NCBI RefSeq assembly: GCF_001685015.1 | Contig: NZ_MAYT01000012.1 | Coordinates: 62,001 to 126,000 of the forward strand | Source: Pseudobacillus wudalianchiensis | GTDB taxonomy: Bacteria; Bacillota; Bacilli; Bacillales; Domibacillaceae | DNA: 64,000 nucleotides | Reading direction: 5' to 3' | The notes under the pieces: model-generated | Database searches by the model: none | Told to the model about the DNA's origin: nothing | Seen by the model: the letters and a program-made list of their open reading frames with translations, nothing else | Part shown: piece by piece, positions 43,416 through 52,599 of the stretch | Numbering within the stretch: the stretch's first letter is position 1 | Layout of the letters: every line of letters starts with the position of its first letter | Program-made: the position numbers and the translations under genes

Positions 43416-44117
43416 TTATAGTTCACTTACTTTGTCATCGTCCCAGCGGTAATTCCAAAAGCGTTCGAACATAATACGCTGGACAGTTGTTTCATCTTTT
43501 TGATGAAGGAGCTTTTCCATTTCTTTTAGCATCCAGGCCGTTTGAGAAATATGGGCTCGTAAAGCGGCCATTTTTTGTTCAAATACATCTGAGATGTCAT
43601 AGACGAGATCGGGTGCTCCTAGATCTGTATCTGTGTTGTTGGCAAAAGCGACAAGGTGCAGCTTTGGCCGTTCTCCTTCTGGAAGCCGGCGAACAGCACG
43701 GACGACAGCACGCGCGGTTGCTTCATGATCGGGATGGACAGCGAAGCCTGGATAAAAACTAATGACAAGAGACGGCTTTAGTTCAGCAAGCAAGTTGGAA
43801 ACAAGGTCAGCCATTTTGCAGTCGTCTTCAAATTCCAATGTCTTATCGCGCAGACCCATCATGCGTAAATCTTGAATATCGAGGGCTTCAGCTGCATTTT
43901 TTAATTCTGCCTTGCGGATCTCCGGCAGCGATTCCCGGGTAGCAAATGGCGGATTTCCAAGATTTCTTCCCATTTCTCCAAGCGTCAGACAGGCATATGT
44001 AACAGGTGTGCCTCTTTTTCTATGTGTAGCGATCGTGCCGGATACACCGAATGCTTCGTCATCAGGATGTGGAAAAATGACAAGAACTTGCTCTTCTTTT
44101 TCTATTTCCGTTAACAT
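43416..44117 (-). CDS. bshB2: Bacillithiol biosynthesis deacetylase BshB2 (YojG)
   Basis: LmbE/PIG-L-family zinc deacetylase, 233 residues, that removes acetate from GlcNAc-malate in bacillithiol synthesis. Zinc and catalytic residues appear in FPHPDDEAFG (about residues 15-24) and FAVHPDHEAT (about 126-135). The intervening TLGEMGRNLGNPPFATRE is a family signature. It is preceded on the same strand by yojF, 24 bases away, the same yojF-yojG pair as in B. subtilis. GGAAGGTGA precedes ATG 44117. Confidence 0.92.
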   Translation of the reverse strand: MLTEIEKEEQVLVIFPHPDDEAFGVSGTIATHRKRGTPVTYACLTLGEMGRNLGNPPFATRESLPEIRKAELKNAAEALDIQDLRMMGLRDKTLEFEDDCKMADLVSNLLAELKPSLVISFYPGFAVHPDHEATARAVVRAVRRLPEGERPKLHLVAFANNTDTDLGAPDLVYDISDVFEQKMAALRAHISQTAWMLKEMEKLLHQKDETTVQRIMFERFWNYRWDDDKVSEL

Positions 44118-44141
44118 GGCGGAGAATCACCTTCCTTTAAC

Positions 44142-44498
44142 TCAATACTTAAATGGTTCCTTGCCTATTTGCAAAGCAACCGCGAGCTTTCCATCAAAAC
44201 CATGTCCAGCCAGCAGCAGCCTGCCTTTTTCATCAAAACCAAAATGGGTTAATCCTTCAGCGTATACCCAGCCAATTGCAAGCTTTAAGCCAACACGGTA
44301 TGGTCCTTCTCCAACGATTTTTCCATGTTCATAGCTAATTTTAGCATTGCGTATATAGGCACCTGCTGAAAAAAACTTTTCGTCAAAGTGAGAGGCATAC
44401 GCTCCGTTCGTTGTTTCTAGATGAATGTATACTTCTTGATTGGCGAAACTATCAATTGATTCTTGAACTTTTGCGGTAATAATTGGCTCCACGTTCAT
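44142..44498 (-). CDS. yojF: YojF family protein (DUF1806)
   Basis: 118-residue soluble protein of the DUF1806 family. Landmarks: VYIHLETTNGAYA, FSAGAYIRNAKISYEHGKIVGEG, YRVGLKLAIGWVYAEGLTHF and the C-terminal LLLAGHGFDGKLAVALQI. Function unknown, but it is consistently paired with bshB2, which implies a link to bacillithiol. GGAGGTGG lies very close to ATG 44498; the GTG at 44492 has better spacing and may be used instead. Confidence 0.9.
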   Translation of the reverse strand: MNVEPIITAKVQESIDSFANQEVYIHLETTNGAYASHFDEKFFSAGAYIRNAKISYEHGKIVGEGPYRVGLKLAIGWVYAEGLTHFGFDEKGRLLLAGHGFDGKLAVALQIGKEPFKY

Positions 44499-44559
44499 CC
44501 ACCTCCATAAGCGCCTGTACTGAATATTTTACAAGAAATAACTAGGGATTGCGAAAAAA

Positions 44560-44593
44560 GAGCCTAAAAGGCCATCCTTATAAAAAGGATGGC
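44560..44593 (-). terminator. Terminator after pdxK
   Basis: GCCATCCTT / AAGGATGGC stem next to the pdxK stop, followed on the minus strand by a T-rich stretch. Confidence 0.75.
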
Positions 44594-44600
44594 TCATCGG

Positions 44601-45410
44601 TTAGTTTCGGATTTGGTTAAAAGCGCCATGCATCACTGGGCCGACGTATTGATTTAATTTGAAACCGTGACGGATTGCTGCGCTGACAAAGTCTTTCGCA
44701 TTGGATACTGCTGTTTTTACATCTTGTCCTTTTGCCAGGTTTGCTGTAATCGCAGCCGCGAACGTACAGCCAGCCCCATGGTTATAACTAGTGGCTACTT
44801 TTTCTGCCTCGAGGACAGTGAACTCGCTGCCATCATAGAATACATCGACAGCTTTGTCATGCTCTAGCTGTTTGCCGCCCTTAACAACGACGTTTTTTGC
44901 CCCTAATTCATGGATCTTCTTAGCTGCTTCTTTCATTTGATCAACTGTGCGGATTGGTCCGAGCTCTGATAGTTGTCCTGCTTCGAATAAGTTTGGTGTT
45001 ACGACTGTCGCAATCGGCAATAAAAATTCACGCATAGCAACCGGTGCTTCCGGGTTTAACACTTCATCTTCGCCTTTACATACCATAACCGGGTCAATAA
45101 CGACTTTATCTAACCCATTTGCTTTAATATGCTTTCCTGCTACTTCGATAATCTCGGCAGTAGCAAGCATTCCTGTTTTTACAGCATCAATACCGACAGA
45201 CATAGCTGTTTTTAATTGGGCTTCTAGCGTATCAATAGATAGCGGATGAACACCGTGGCTCCAGTGATTGTCCGGGTCCATTGTAACGATGGTTGTCAGC
45301 GCTGTCATTCCATAAACACCGTGCTCCTGGAATGTTTTCAAGTCTGCTTGAATGCCGGCGCCGCCGCTTGTATCTGATCCTGCGATGGTTAATACCTTTT
45401 TCATTTCCAT
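44601..45410 (-). CDS. pdxK: Pyridoxine/pyridoxal/hydroxymethylpyrimidine kinase
   Basis: 269-residue ThiD-like ribokinase-fold kinase that phosphorylates B6 vitamers (and HMP), like B. subtilis PdxK/YwdB. Motifs: TIAGSDTSGGAGIQADLKTF at the start, DPVMVCKGEDEVLNP in the middle, TPNLFEAGQL, and the anion-hole segment YNHGAGCTFAAAI with the cysteine typical of this subgroup. The frame is open to 45488 but lacks a signal there; ATG 45410 (or 45404) has AAGGGGGA upstream. Divergent from the DUF4230 gene, with its own terminator. Confidence 0.92.
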   Translation of the reverse strand: MEMKKVLTIAGSDTSGGAGIQADLKTFQEHGVYGMTALTTIVTMDPDNHWSHGVHPLSIDTLEAQLKTAMSVGIDAVKTGMLATAEIIEVAGKHIKANGLDKVVIDPVMVCKGEDEVLNPEAPVAMREFLLPIATVVTPNLFEAGQLSELGPIRTVDQMKEAAKKIHELGAKNVVVKGGKQLEHDKAVDVFYDGSEFTVLEAEKVATSYNHGAGCTFAAAITANLAKGQDVKTAVSNAKDFVSAAIRHGFKLNQYVGPVMHGAFNQIRN

Positions 45411-45547
45411 GCTGTAAAAATCCCCCTTTAAATATAAAGCGATATAAGTTGCTATTACCATTTTAAAAAAATAAAACGCTTTGTACAAGCCTTTTGGAGT
45501 GCGTCACTGTTAAGATGGGGGTAATAGATGAATAGAGGAGGGGTGAA

Positions 45548-46270
45548 ATGGACCGCAGTGAAAGAGAGAAGCTAGAGCAGGTGGAAGTACTCTTAAAGGA
45601 GCTAAAAGCTGGACAAGAAGAGACAGCCTCTACCGCAACGGCGGGAAGAGTACCAGCTATCAGAACTGGCAAGATTGCCAAGTGGCTGCTTGCTTCTTTT
45701 ATTTTATTGCTGTTTGTGCTTGGAACATCGGGAGTCATCTCCTTATACACCGGATCTAAACAGCAGGAATCAGCTGCTTTTGTGGAACAGATTAAAGGAC
45801 TAAATTCGTTGGCAACAGCTGAAGCGTATACAAAAGCAGTCATTGAACAGGAAGATAATAAGATTTTTGGTCAGGAGATTGGCATCGATGTGCCTGGTAC
45901 AAAGCGGAAGGTGCTTCTCATTATTCCAGGTAAAGTGCTAGCAGGTGTTGATTTAAGCAAGGTGTCCAAAGCAGATGTTAAAGTATACGAGAAAAAGAAA
46001 ACGGTTGAAATTCACATACCAAAGGCGGAAATTTTACAAGAACCGGCTCTTCTTACAGATCAAGTGAAAATGTTTTCGGTGGAGGGTCTTTTCCGAGGAA
46101 AGGTAGACTGGAAGGAAGGCTATGCGCTCGCTGATAAAGCTAAACAGCTGATCGAGGAAGAAGCCATTAAGCAGGGGTTGCTCCAGACAGCTGAAAAAAA
46201 TGCTGTGCAATCGTTGGAGCAGTTTTTTGAGCATGTCGGGTATAAAGCTACTGTAAAGATTTCAGGCTAG
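45548..46270 (+). CDS. Membrane-anchored DUF4230 protein
   Basis: 240 residues. The N-terminal cytoplasmic part is helical and charged (EREKLEQVEVLLKELKAGQEE). One transmembrane helix (about 46-66, WLLASFILLLFVLG) is followed by an extracytoplasmic DUF4230 domain with LATAEAYTKAVIEQED, PGTKRKVLLIIPGKVLAGVDLSKV and VEIHIPKAEILQEPAL. The fold resembles proteins that repeat a beta-rich unit; function unknown. GAGGAGGGG precedes ATG 45548. It lies upstream of ung in the same direction, 70 bases apart. Confidence 0.83.
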   Translation: MDRSEREKLEQVEVLLKELKAGQEETASTATAGRVPAIRTGKIAKWLLASFILLLFVLGTSGVISLYTGSKQQESAAFVEQIKGLNSLATAEAYTKAVIEQEDNKIFGQEIGIDVPGTKRKVLLIIPGKVLAGVDLSKVSKADVKVYEKKKTVEIHIPKAEILQEPALLTDQVKMFSVEGLFRGKVDWKEGYALADKAKQLIEEEAIKQGLLQTAEKNAVQSLEQFFEHVGYKATVKISG

Positions 46271-46340
46271 TAAGAGGTTATTGTCAAACTAAAATAGTTA
46301 TTTACTTTTATTTCTTAACACGTGTGAGGAGGAATGTTTG

Positions 46341-47021
46341 ATGGCAAAGAAAATACTGCAAAATGATTGGGCAGAGCTGCTAGAGGACGAATTTGAGAAG
46401 CCTTATTATAAAGAGCTTCGTGAATTTTTAAAAGAGGAGTATGCCACAAAAACGATTTATCCTGATATGAACGACATTTTTAATGCACTTCGTTATACAG
46501 CTTTTAAGGATGTAAAGGTTGTTATTCTTGGGCAGGATCCCTATCACGGTCCAGGGCAGGCTCACGGATTGAGTTTCTCCGTTAAACCGGATGTGCCGCT
46601 GCCGCCTTCGCTCCGAAATATTTTTAAAGAGCTGAATAACGATTTAGGTTGCCCTATTCCGCATAACGGTTATTTAGTGCCATGGGCGAAGCAGGGGGTG
46701 CTCTTATTAAATACCGTACTTACTGTCCGGAAAGGCGAGGCCCACTCTCACCAGGGAAAAGGATGGGAGAAGCTAACGGACCGAATTATCTCCTTGATTA
46801 GCAGCCGAGAAGAGCCAGTGGTCTTTATTCTTTGGGGCAAGCCGGCTCAGAAGAAGCTAGCGCTGATTGACCAGCAAAAGCATTGCATTATTCAGGCACC
46901 GCATCCGAGCCCCTTGTCAGCTTCAAGAGGATTCTTTGGAAGCAAGCCGTTTTCAAAAGCAAATGAGTGCTTGAAGCAGTTTGGGGAAAAGCCGATTACC
47001 TGGGAAATAAAAAACGCATAA
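46341..47021 (+). CDS. ung: Uracil-DNA glycosylase
   Basis: Family 1 uracil-DNA glycosylase, 226 residues, removing uracil from DNA. The catalytic loop [18 protein letters not shown] contains the water-activating aspartate. [10 protein letters not shown] and the [14 protein letters not shown] loop, with the catalytic histidine and minor-groove residues, are intact. GAGGAGG lies eight bases from ATG 46341; the TTG at 46338 is less likely. Followed by a small Cys-rich gene and ywdI, as in the B. subtilis ywd region. Confidence 0.97.
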   Translation: MAKKILQNDWAELLEDEFEKPYYKELREFLKEEYATKTIYPDMNDIFNALRYTAFKDVKVVILGQDPYHGPGQAHGLSFSVKPDVPLPPSLRNIFKELNNDLGCPIPHNGYLVPWAKQGVLLLNTVLTVRKGEAHSHQGKGWEKLTDRIISLISSREEPVVFILWGKPAQKKLALIDQQKHCIIQAPHPSPLSASRGFFGSKPFSKANECLKQFGEKPITWEIKNA

Positions 47022-47154
47022 ATTCGTCAATTTCCGTTGTTTCACGTGAAACAACGCCATTAATAGACAGTGTTCGCTATTGTCAAAAAGAATCCTTATG
47101 CTGTCCCAGCAAAATTTGTTAAAATGGAGAGCAGAAGGGGAGTGAGCGGGCAAA

Positions 47155-47328
47155 ATGGAAAAAGTGAATTGTTTTCAGTGCAAACACTTTTTTGTAACAT
47201 GGGATCAAAAGAGCCCGCGTGGCTGCCGCGCATATGGCTTTAAGTCAAACCAGCTGCCATCAGCAGTTGTTTTAAAAACTTCTGGACACCCATGCTATCA
47301 ATTTGCACAAAAGCCCGGGAAGAAGTAG
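47155..47328 (+). CDS. Small conserved Cys-rich protein, 57 residues
   Basis: Short gene between ung and ywdI. The product has CFQC at residues 6-9, a cysteine in RGCRAYGFKS and another in GHPCYQF, four cysteines that could bind one zinc. The aromatic pattern HFFVTWD followed by GCRAYGFKS and PSAVV is familiar from small bacterial proteins that are sometimes mislabelled uracil-DNA glycosylase; I cannot assign a function. AGGGGAGTGAGCGGG precedes ATG 47155, and ywdI begins 10 bases after its stop. Confidence 0.75.
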   Translation: MEKVNCFQCKHFFVTWDQKSPRGCRAYGFKSNQLPSAVVLKTSGHPCYQFAQKPGKK

Positions 47329-47338
47329 CAGGAGGTGC

Positions 47339-47626
47339 ATGAATATAAACATTTCCCATTTATCCGTTTTAAATAAAATAGAAGAAGAAATACGACAGGC
47401 ACGGCTTGCTGAAAAAAGCAGTACAATGAAACAGCATATCTACACTGTTCGGACGTTGTGTGACATGCTGCTAGCTGCATCAGATAAGCCGGGAATGGGG
47501 GCTGGCTTATCTGAAGCCCAGCCAATCGAGCCAAGAGTAGTGCAACCGGCACAGCCGGCTTTAAACCAGTCAGAGAAGCTCCAAACAGACGATGGAGCGA
47601 ATGGCGATTCTATATTCGATTTTTAA
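47339..47626 (+). CDS. ywdI: YwdI family protein (DUF5327)
   Basis: 95 residues. The helical N-terminal region (SHLSVLNKIEEEIRQARLAEK and HIYTVRTLCDMLL) is typical of YwdI. The C-terminal half is low-complexity (Pro/Ala/Gln) and ends in DSIFDF. Cytoplasmic, function unknown. AGGAGG is close to ATG 47339. It lies between the small Cys-rich gene and ywdK, apparently in one transcription unit with both. Confidence 0.85.
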   Translation: MNINISHLSVLNKIEEEIRQARLAEKSSTMKQHIYTVRTLCDMLLAASDKPGMGAGLSEAQPIEPRVVQPAQPALNQSEKLQTDDGANGDSIFDF

Positions 47627-47636
47627 GGAGAAAGAG

Positions 47637-48005
47637 ATGAAACTATTTATTATCATTGGGGCAATCAATGCCTTTTTATCGGTGGCGCTCGGTGCGTTCG
47701 GCGCTCATGGTTTAGAAGGAAAGGTAGAACCGAAGTATTTGGAAATTTGGAAAACCGGTGTCCAGTATCAAATGTTTCACGCTTCAGGAATGATTTTAGT
47801 AGGTATTCTTATGGGGCAATTCTCGTCTAGTTCTTTGTTGAACTGGTCTGGATGGATGATGCTGATCGGAACTATTATTTTCTCAGGCAGTTTGTATGCT
47901 CTTACTTTATCAGGAATAAAAGTGTTGGGGGCGATTACGCCAATTGGCGGGGTTGCTTTCCTAGCCGCTTGGGTGTTGCTTGTTTTAGCCGCTATAAAAT
48001 TTTAA
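47637..48005 (+). CDS. ywdK: DUF423 membrane protein YwdK
   Basis: 122 residues with four transmembrane helices. DUF423 signatures: GAINAFLSVALGAFGAHGLE in helix 1, WKTGVQYQMFHASGMILVG in helix 2, FSGSLYALTLSG in helix 3 and ITPIGGVAFLAAW in helix 4. Function unknown. AAGGAG lies before ATG 47637, 10 bases after the ywdI stop. Last gene of the ung-ywdI-ywdK unit. Confidence 0.92.
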   Translation: MKLFIIIGAINAFLSVALGAFGAHGLEGKVEPKYLEIWKTGVQYQMFHASGMILVGILMGQFSSSSLLNWSGWMMLIGTIIFSGSLYALTLSGIKVLGAITPIGGVAFLAAWVLLVLAAIKF

Positions 48006-48008
48006 TGT

Positions 48009-48044
48009 AAAAGCTGCTCTCCATAACAATGAAGAGCAGCTTTT
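48009..48044. terminator. Bidirectional terminator between ywdK and gerQ
   Basis: Stem AAAAGCTGCTCT / AGAGCAGCTTTT with a 12-base loop. Confidence 0.92.
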
Positions 48045-48049
48045 ATTCC

Positions 48050-48517
48050 TTATCTCGACGGATAGGTGGCAAGCGATCCTCCACCTGCTCCCGCACCAGT
48101 CCCAGCACCCGTACCGATCGGGTAAGTATATTCGATTGGCTCGTCAAATGTGACATAATCAACCGTTACCATCGGAAGTAAGTAACGTCTTCCAGTTTGC
48201 GGATCACTTAAGATCAAATGATCGCGGCCGGCGGCTTCGATAATGCCTTTGAAGACTTTTGCGTTCCATTCACGGTTGTTTTCGAAAGTGGTATAGACAG
48301 TTGCTAACTTTCCGCGGTTAAGCCGCAAAATATTTTCAATATAAGACTGTTCTGAAGGCAGCATGCCTGGTACGTTGAGGCTTCCACCTTGTGCAGCTGT
48401 GGGGACTGTGCCAGTAGAAGGCATTGTCCCAGCAGAAGGAGTTGTATACATCGGATATGGCTGGTAATACTGGGCGGGCATACTATACATATATGGACTA
48501 GCAGTTGATGGACTCAC
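48050..48517 (-). CDS. gerQ: Spore coat protein GerQ
   Basis: 155 residues. N-terminal third rich in Tyr/Pro/Met/Gln (MYSMPAQYYQPYPMY), then the conserved GerQ core: LPSEQSYIENILRLNRGKLATVY-type segment, FENNREWNAKVFKGIIEAAGRDH and LSDPQTGRRYLLPMV. GerQ is a coat protein needed for the cortex hydrolase CwlJ and is cross-linked by transglutaminase. GTG start at 48517 after AAGGAGGG. In B. subtilis cwlJ is adjacent; it is not here. The C-terminal Gly/Ala/Thr repeat tail is a local feature. Confidence 0.93.
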   Translation of the reverse strand: MSPSTASPYMYSMPAQYYQPYPMYTTPSAGTMPSTGTVPTAAQGGSLNVPGMLPSEQSYIENILRLNRGKLATVYTTFENNREWNAKVFKGIIEAAGRDHLILSDPQTGRRYLLPMVTVDYVTFDEPIEYTYPIGTGAGTGAGAGGGSLATYPSR

Positions 48518-48600
48518 AGGAACCCTCCTTGAACGAATGGATTTTCAAATCGATTGTCAATTAATGTGTATGTGAAAATTTAAGTTTCATGACAAAATAA

Positions 48601-48630
48601 AAAGCCTTTCTGTAAAAATAGAAAGGCTTT
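48601..48630 (-). terminator. Terminator after hemQ
   Basis: Stem AAAGCCTTTCT / AGAAAGGCTTT with an 8-base loop, T-rich tail on the minus strand. Confidence 0.9.
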
Positions 48631-48640
48631 AAATGGTTTT

Positions 48641-49387
48641 TTAGTTAATTTGCAGCATTTGCTCTAGCTTGGAATCATTAAGCAGGTTACCGACAAAGAA
48701 TGTGCCGAATTCACCGTAACGGGCACTTACTTCGTCAAAACGCATTTCATAAACGAGTTTCTTAAATTGGAGTACATCATCGGCAAAGAGCGTAACGCCC
48801 CATTCGTAATCATCGAAACCAACAGAACCAGTAATGATTTGCTTCACTTTTCCAGCATACTGGCGGCCGATCATGCCGTGGCTGCGCATCAGCTTACCGC
48901 GTTCTTCCATCGGAAGCATGTACCAGTTGTCTTCTCCCTGACGGCGCTTGTCCATTGGGTAGAAGCAAACATGCTTTGCTTTAGGAAGCTCAGGATATAA
49001 ACGGGCGCGGATTTGCGGATTTTGATACGGATCTTCATCACCGGCTAAGTAGTTGCTTAGCTCGACAACAGAGACGTAAGAATAGCCTGGAATCGTGAAC
49101 TCAGCAATTTTTAGCTTGTTGAATTCTGTTTCAATGGCATTCAACTCTTCCATTGTTGGGCGAAGAATCATTAGCATAAAATCAGCTTTTTGGCCAACGA
49201 TGCTATAAAAAGCATGACTGCCTTCTTTCGCCTCATGAACAGTGTTTAGCTTATTAAGAAATTGCTGAAATTCATAAATAGCTGTTTGACGGTCATCGCT
49301 TGAAAGCATCTTCCACGTTGTCCAATCAATTAGGCGAAAATCATGAAGACAATACCAGCCATCAATCGTTTTTGCTGCTTCACTCAT
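48641..49387 (-). CDS. hemQ: Coproheme decarboxylase HemQ
   Basis: 248-residue chlorite-dismutase-fold enzyme that converts coproheme III to haem b in the Gram-positive pathway. Landmarks: [14 protein letters not shown] at the N-terminus, [17 protein letters not shown] with the tyrosine of the active site region, [22 protein letters not shown] and [21 protein letters not shown] containing the haem-ligand histidine. ATG 49387 follows GGGAGTG. Divergent from pta, as in B. subtilis ywfI-pta. Confidence 0.96.
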   Translation of the reverse strand: MSEAAKTIDGWYCLHDFRLIDWTTWKMLSSDDRQTAIYEFQQFLNKLNTVHEAKEGSHAFYSIVGQKADFMLMILRPTMEELNAIETEFNKLKIAEFTIPGYSYVSVVELSNYLAGDEDPYQNPQIRARLYPELPKAKHVCFYPMDKRRQGEDNWYMLPMEERGKLMRSHGMIGRQYAGKVKQIITGSVGFDDYEWGVTLFADDVLQFKKLVYEMRFDEVSARYGEFGTFFVGNLLNDSKLEQMLQIN

Positions 49388-49576
49388 GTTATCCACTCCC
49401 TATGTAAATGTTTTCGTTACTAATATAACACACATTCACAAGCAATCCACAAAAGTGCTTTGACGGGTGTGTGAACACAACAAGAGAGGGGAATGATGAA
49501 AAGGCGATACTTTATTATTTAAAATCTGGCTTATAGACGGTATGCTGAATATATGAAAAGGCAAGGAGGGAATGGG

Positions 49577-50557
49577 ATGAGTGATTTATTTACAGGTTTA
49601 AAGAATAAGCTTTTCGGACAAAAGGTGAAAATTGTTTTTCCAGAGGGGCTGGATGAACGCATTTTAGGAGCTGCCAGCCGGCTGGCGAAAGAAGAGTTAG
49701 TGGTGCCTATTATTATTGGCAGCGAACAAGAAATTCAGCAAAAAGCTGCTCAGCTGCAAGTTGGTCTAGAAGGAGTCGAGATTGTCGACCCGGCCAACGA
49801 TAGCCGTCTTAATGAGCTGGTGCAAGCATTTGTTGAACGCCGAAAAGGCAAGGCGACAGAGAAAGAAGCACAGAGCATTTTAATGGACGAGAACTATTTT
49901 GGCACGATGCTTGTCTATCAAGGGTATGCACAAGGCCTTGTAAGCGGTGCAGCTCATTCTACAGCTGATACAGTCCGTCCCGCTTTGCAAATTATTAAAA
50001 CAAAACAAGGAGTAAAAAAGACATCGGGCGTATTCATTATGGTGCGCGGGGAAGAGAAGTATGTCTTTGCTGATTGTGCTATCAATATTGCTCCAGACAG
50101 TAATGACTTAGCGGAAATAGCGATCGAAAGCGCTAAAACGGCAGAAATGTTTGATATGGACCCGCGTGTAGCGATGCTCAGCTTCTCAACGAAAGGCTCG
50201 GCTAAGTCCCCGGAAACAGAAAAGGTGGAAGGAGCGCTCCAGATAGCGAAAGAAAGAGCGCCAGAATTAACGATTGATGGAGAGTTTCAATTTGATGCCG
50301 CGTTTGTTCCGTCGGTTGCAAAGAAGAAGGCACCAGATTCTATAATCCAAGGAGATGCCAATGTCTTTATTTTTCCGAGTCTTGAGGCCGGAAACATCGG
50401 CTATAAAATTGCACAGCGACTTGGCAATTTTGAGGCTGTCGGTCCAATTTTGCAAGGGCTGAATGCGCCGGTTAACGATCTTTCCCGCGGTTGCAGCGAG
50501 GAAGATGTGTACAAGCTGGGATTAATTACTGCAGCTCAGTCACTTAATAATGGTTGA
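49577..50557 (+). CDS. pta: Phosphate acetyltransferase
   Basis: 326-residue short-form Pta that interconverts acetyl-CoA and acetyl phosphate. Motifs KIVFPEGLDERIL, YQGYAQGLVSGAAHSTADTV, FADCAINIAPDS, SFSTKGSAKSPE and DANVFIFPSLEAGNIGYK are all intact. GGAGG lies seven bases before ATG 49577. It is followed by repeat copy E and a terminator, then lipL. Confidence 0.97.
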   Translation: MSDLFTGLKNKLFGQKVKIVFPEGLDERILGAASRLAKEELVVPIIIGSEQEIQQKAAQLQVGLEGVEIVDPANDSRLNELVQAFVERRKGKATEKEAQSILMDENYFGTMLVYQGYAQGLVSGAAHSTADTVRPALQIIKTKQGVKKTSGVFIMVRGEEKYVFADCAINIAPDSNDLAEIAIESAKTAEMFDMDPRVAMLSFSTKGSAKSPETEKVEGALQIAKERAPELTIDGEFQFDAAFVPSVAKKKAPDSIIQGDANVFIFPSLEAGNIGYKIAQRLGNFEAVGPILQGLNAPVNDLSRGCSEEDVYKLGLITAAQSLNNG

Positions 50558-50631
50558 AATAAACGGTCATTCTCGTTAAAGTAAAATCAAAACGATCTGA
50601 TGATACAAGCACATTTTAGTAAAAATATGAC

Positions 50632-50661
50632 CAGGCTGATTGAGTGCACATCAACAGCCTG
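50632..50661 (-). repeat. Terminator-associated repeat, mini copy E (30 bp)
   Basis: CAGGCTGATTGAGTGCACAT followed by CAACAGCCTG: the two terminal repeats of the family fused with almost no interior. The CAACAGCCTG end faces the hairpin at 50663. Confidence 0.7.
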
Positions 50662-50662
50662 T

Positions 50663-50685
50663 AACCGGCTGCTGCCGGTTTTTTT
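50663..50685 (+). terminator. Terminator after pta
   Basis: AACCGGC / GCCGGTT stem with a 4-base loop and TTTTT. Confidence 0.88.
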
Positions 50686-50712
50686 AATGTTACTATTAAA
50701 GGAGAACACACT

Positions 50713-51558
50713 ATGAACGAATCACTACAATTACTGAAGCAGCCGGAATGGCGTTTGATTGACCAGTCAAGCTTAGGTCCGATGTTTAGCGCGCTTCAGT
50801 CGTTTGCTGCTGATGATACATTATGTACATCGGTCGGTGCAGGTTTTAGCCCGCCGACCGCTCGGGCATGGGTTCATCACAATACCGTGGTGCTCGGCAT
50901 TCAGGATACAAAGCTGCCTTTTTTACAGGACGGAGTCCAGCTTTTACGGGAAGCCGGCCTCAAAACAATCGTTCGAAATTCAGGAGGGCTTGCAGTAGCA
51001 CTTGATGAGGGTGTGCTCAATTTATCGCTTATTTTTCCCGACACAGAAAAAGGGATCGATATCGACCGCGGCTATGAAGCAATGTATTTATTGATTAGAC
51101 AAATGTTTTCTGACTTTCCTGTACAACTCGATGCTTATGAGATTGTAGGATCTTATTGTCCAGGAAGCTATGATTTAAGCATTGAGGGGAAAAAGTTTGC
51201 AGGTATTTCCCAACGACGTATCCGCCGTGGGGTAGCTGTTCAGATTTATTTGTGTGTAAGCGGCAGTGGCTCAGAAAGAGCTGCGATGATTCGCCAATTT
51301 TACGAGACTGCCAAAAAAGCAGAAAGAACAAAGTGGGACTATCCTGATATTCAGCCGGAAGTGATGGCGTCACTATCTGAATTGCTAGGCTGTGAACTCA
51401 CCGTTCAGGATGTGATGATGCGATTCTTAAATACGCTCCATCAATACGCAGGACGTCTGTATGCCAGCTCTTTGCATGGAGAAGAAATTGAACTGTATCA
51501 AGGGTATTTAGAGCGTGTCACCGAGCGCAATGAAAAAGCTTTGACTAGAGAAGCTTAA
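50713..51558 (+). CDS. lipL: Octanoyl-[GcvH]:protein N-octanoyltransferase LipL
   Basis: 281-residue amidotransferase that transfers octanoyl groups from GcvH to E2 subunits in lipoate synthesis, as B. subtilis YwfL. The acyl-accepting cysteine is C149 in [28 protein letters not shown] and [13 protein letters not shown] are the lipoate-ligase-fold signatures. AAAGGAG lies before ATG 50713. It sits after pta as in B. subtilis. An 11-base inverted repeat (51567-51577 with 51612-51622) follows and may be its terminator. Confidence 0.93.
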   Translation: MNESLQLLKQPEWRLIDQSSLGPMFSALQSFAADDTLCTSVGAGFSPPTARAWVHHNTVVLGIQDTKLPFLQDGVQLLREAGLKTIVRNSGGLAVALDEGVLNLSLIFPDTEKGIDIDRGYEAMYLLIRQMFSDFPVQLDAYEIVGSYCPGSYDLSIEGKKFAGISQRRIRRGVAVQIYLCVSGSGSERAAMIRQFYETAKKAERTKWDYPDIQPEVMASLSELLGCELTVQDVMMRFLNTLHQYAGRLYASSLHGEEIELYQGYLERVTERNEKALTREA

Positions 51559-51653
51559 TGGGAATCTAAGCAGACAGGGCATATTTAAAAATTTTTGCAC
51601 ATACACTCTTTCTGTCTGCTTATAAATTCAAAGATTAGCATGCAGCAAAAAAG

Positions 51654-51688
51654 AAGGTGTCCGAAAGACGAAGCTCTCGGGACACCTC
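51654..51688 (-). terminator. Terminator after the rsfA-like gene
   Basis: AGGTGTCC / GGACACCT arms (GAGGTGTCCC on the minus strand), followed on that strand by TTCTTTTTTG. Confidence 0.85.
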
Positions 51689-51691
51689 TGC

Positions 51692-52381
51692 TTATTCAGC
51701 CAGCTTTTCTAAATTTCCATTGCGATCCATTTTAAAAGCGGTAGAACTAGGCTCTTCTTCATCAAAGAGAACGAGCTTTCTGGCGCGGTTCATAATTTTT
51801 ATTAGTGTTTCATAGTCTTCTTGCATCGTGATCGAGTTTTGCTCAAGCTCATGGACGGTTTCTTCCAGGGACGCTTTCTCTTTTGTTAATTGTTCTACCT
51901 CTTGTTTTAATCTTGCATTCTCTTGTTTTAACCGGTCTGACTGGTAAGTGGAGCTAGAAAGGGTTTGTAAAAAGGCAATTACTTTTTCCATCGACATGTC
52001 TTCTTGAGTCGAAGACGCTCTATATGGAAGTTGTTCTGTTTCTACTTCTATATCATTAGGAAGCGGCAAAGACATCGCTTCTACTTCTTCAATAGAAGGA
52101 ACCGGAGGCTGGTATAATAGCTTTTTCTTGCCGCCCTGCTCTTTTCCAAGCAGTCTATTTCGTTGTTTGCGCTGTTTTTTAGCAAGCGCCAGCGCCTTTT
52201 CATATTGATGGCGAACGACCGCATTCCAGCGGAAACCGCAGGCGGCGGATGTCCGGTTTAACTGGTCTCCGACTTCTTCGAACGCATTTAGTTGCGTACT
52301 CCCTTCGCGCACATGGCGCAGCACTGTTTCGGCGAGCAAAAGGTCATTTTCCTCTGACCATGCATCTTGTCTGTTTTTCAT
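51692..52381 (-). CDS. rsfA: RsfA-family prespore-type transcriptional regulator
   Basis: 229 residues. N-terminal Myb/SANT-like DNA-binding domain ([22 protein letters not shown] ... [13 protein letters not shown]), then a basic linker ([20 protein letters not shown]) and a C-terminal coiled coil (about 150-205) with leucine/glutamate heptads. This matches B. subtilis RsfA/YwfN, which tunes sigma-F genes in the forespore, and the location between lipL and ywfO also matches. Other RsfA paralogues exist in bacilli, so the exact orthologue is not certain. ATG 52381 follows AAGGAG. Confidence 0.85.
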   Translation of the reverse strand: MKNRQDAWSEENDLLLAETVLRHVREGSTQLNAFEEVGDQLNRTSAACGFRWNAVVRHQYEKALALAKKQRKQRNRLLGKEQGGKKKLLYQPPVPSIEEVEAMSLPLPNDIEVETEQLPYRASSTQEDMSMEKVIAFLQTLSSSTYQSDRLKQENARLKQEVEQLTKEKASLEETVHELEQNSITMQEDYETLIKIMNRARKLVLFDEEEPSSTAFKMDRNGNLEKLAE

Positions 52382-52599
52382 TACAGTCAACTCCTTGTTT
52401 TAATAAAAGTTTAATTACTGACAGGATGATCCAAATACGTTAGATTTATACCAATATTAAAAAATAATTTTTTTCTGCTAGTTTCCCTGTTTAACCGGCA
52501 CACAGAGGGTAGGATGGCGATCCGGGTGCTTGCCAACAATTTTTTTTCGATGTAAAATACCGTTTAGCTTAACCTTATTTGAGAAAGGATTGTATATAG

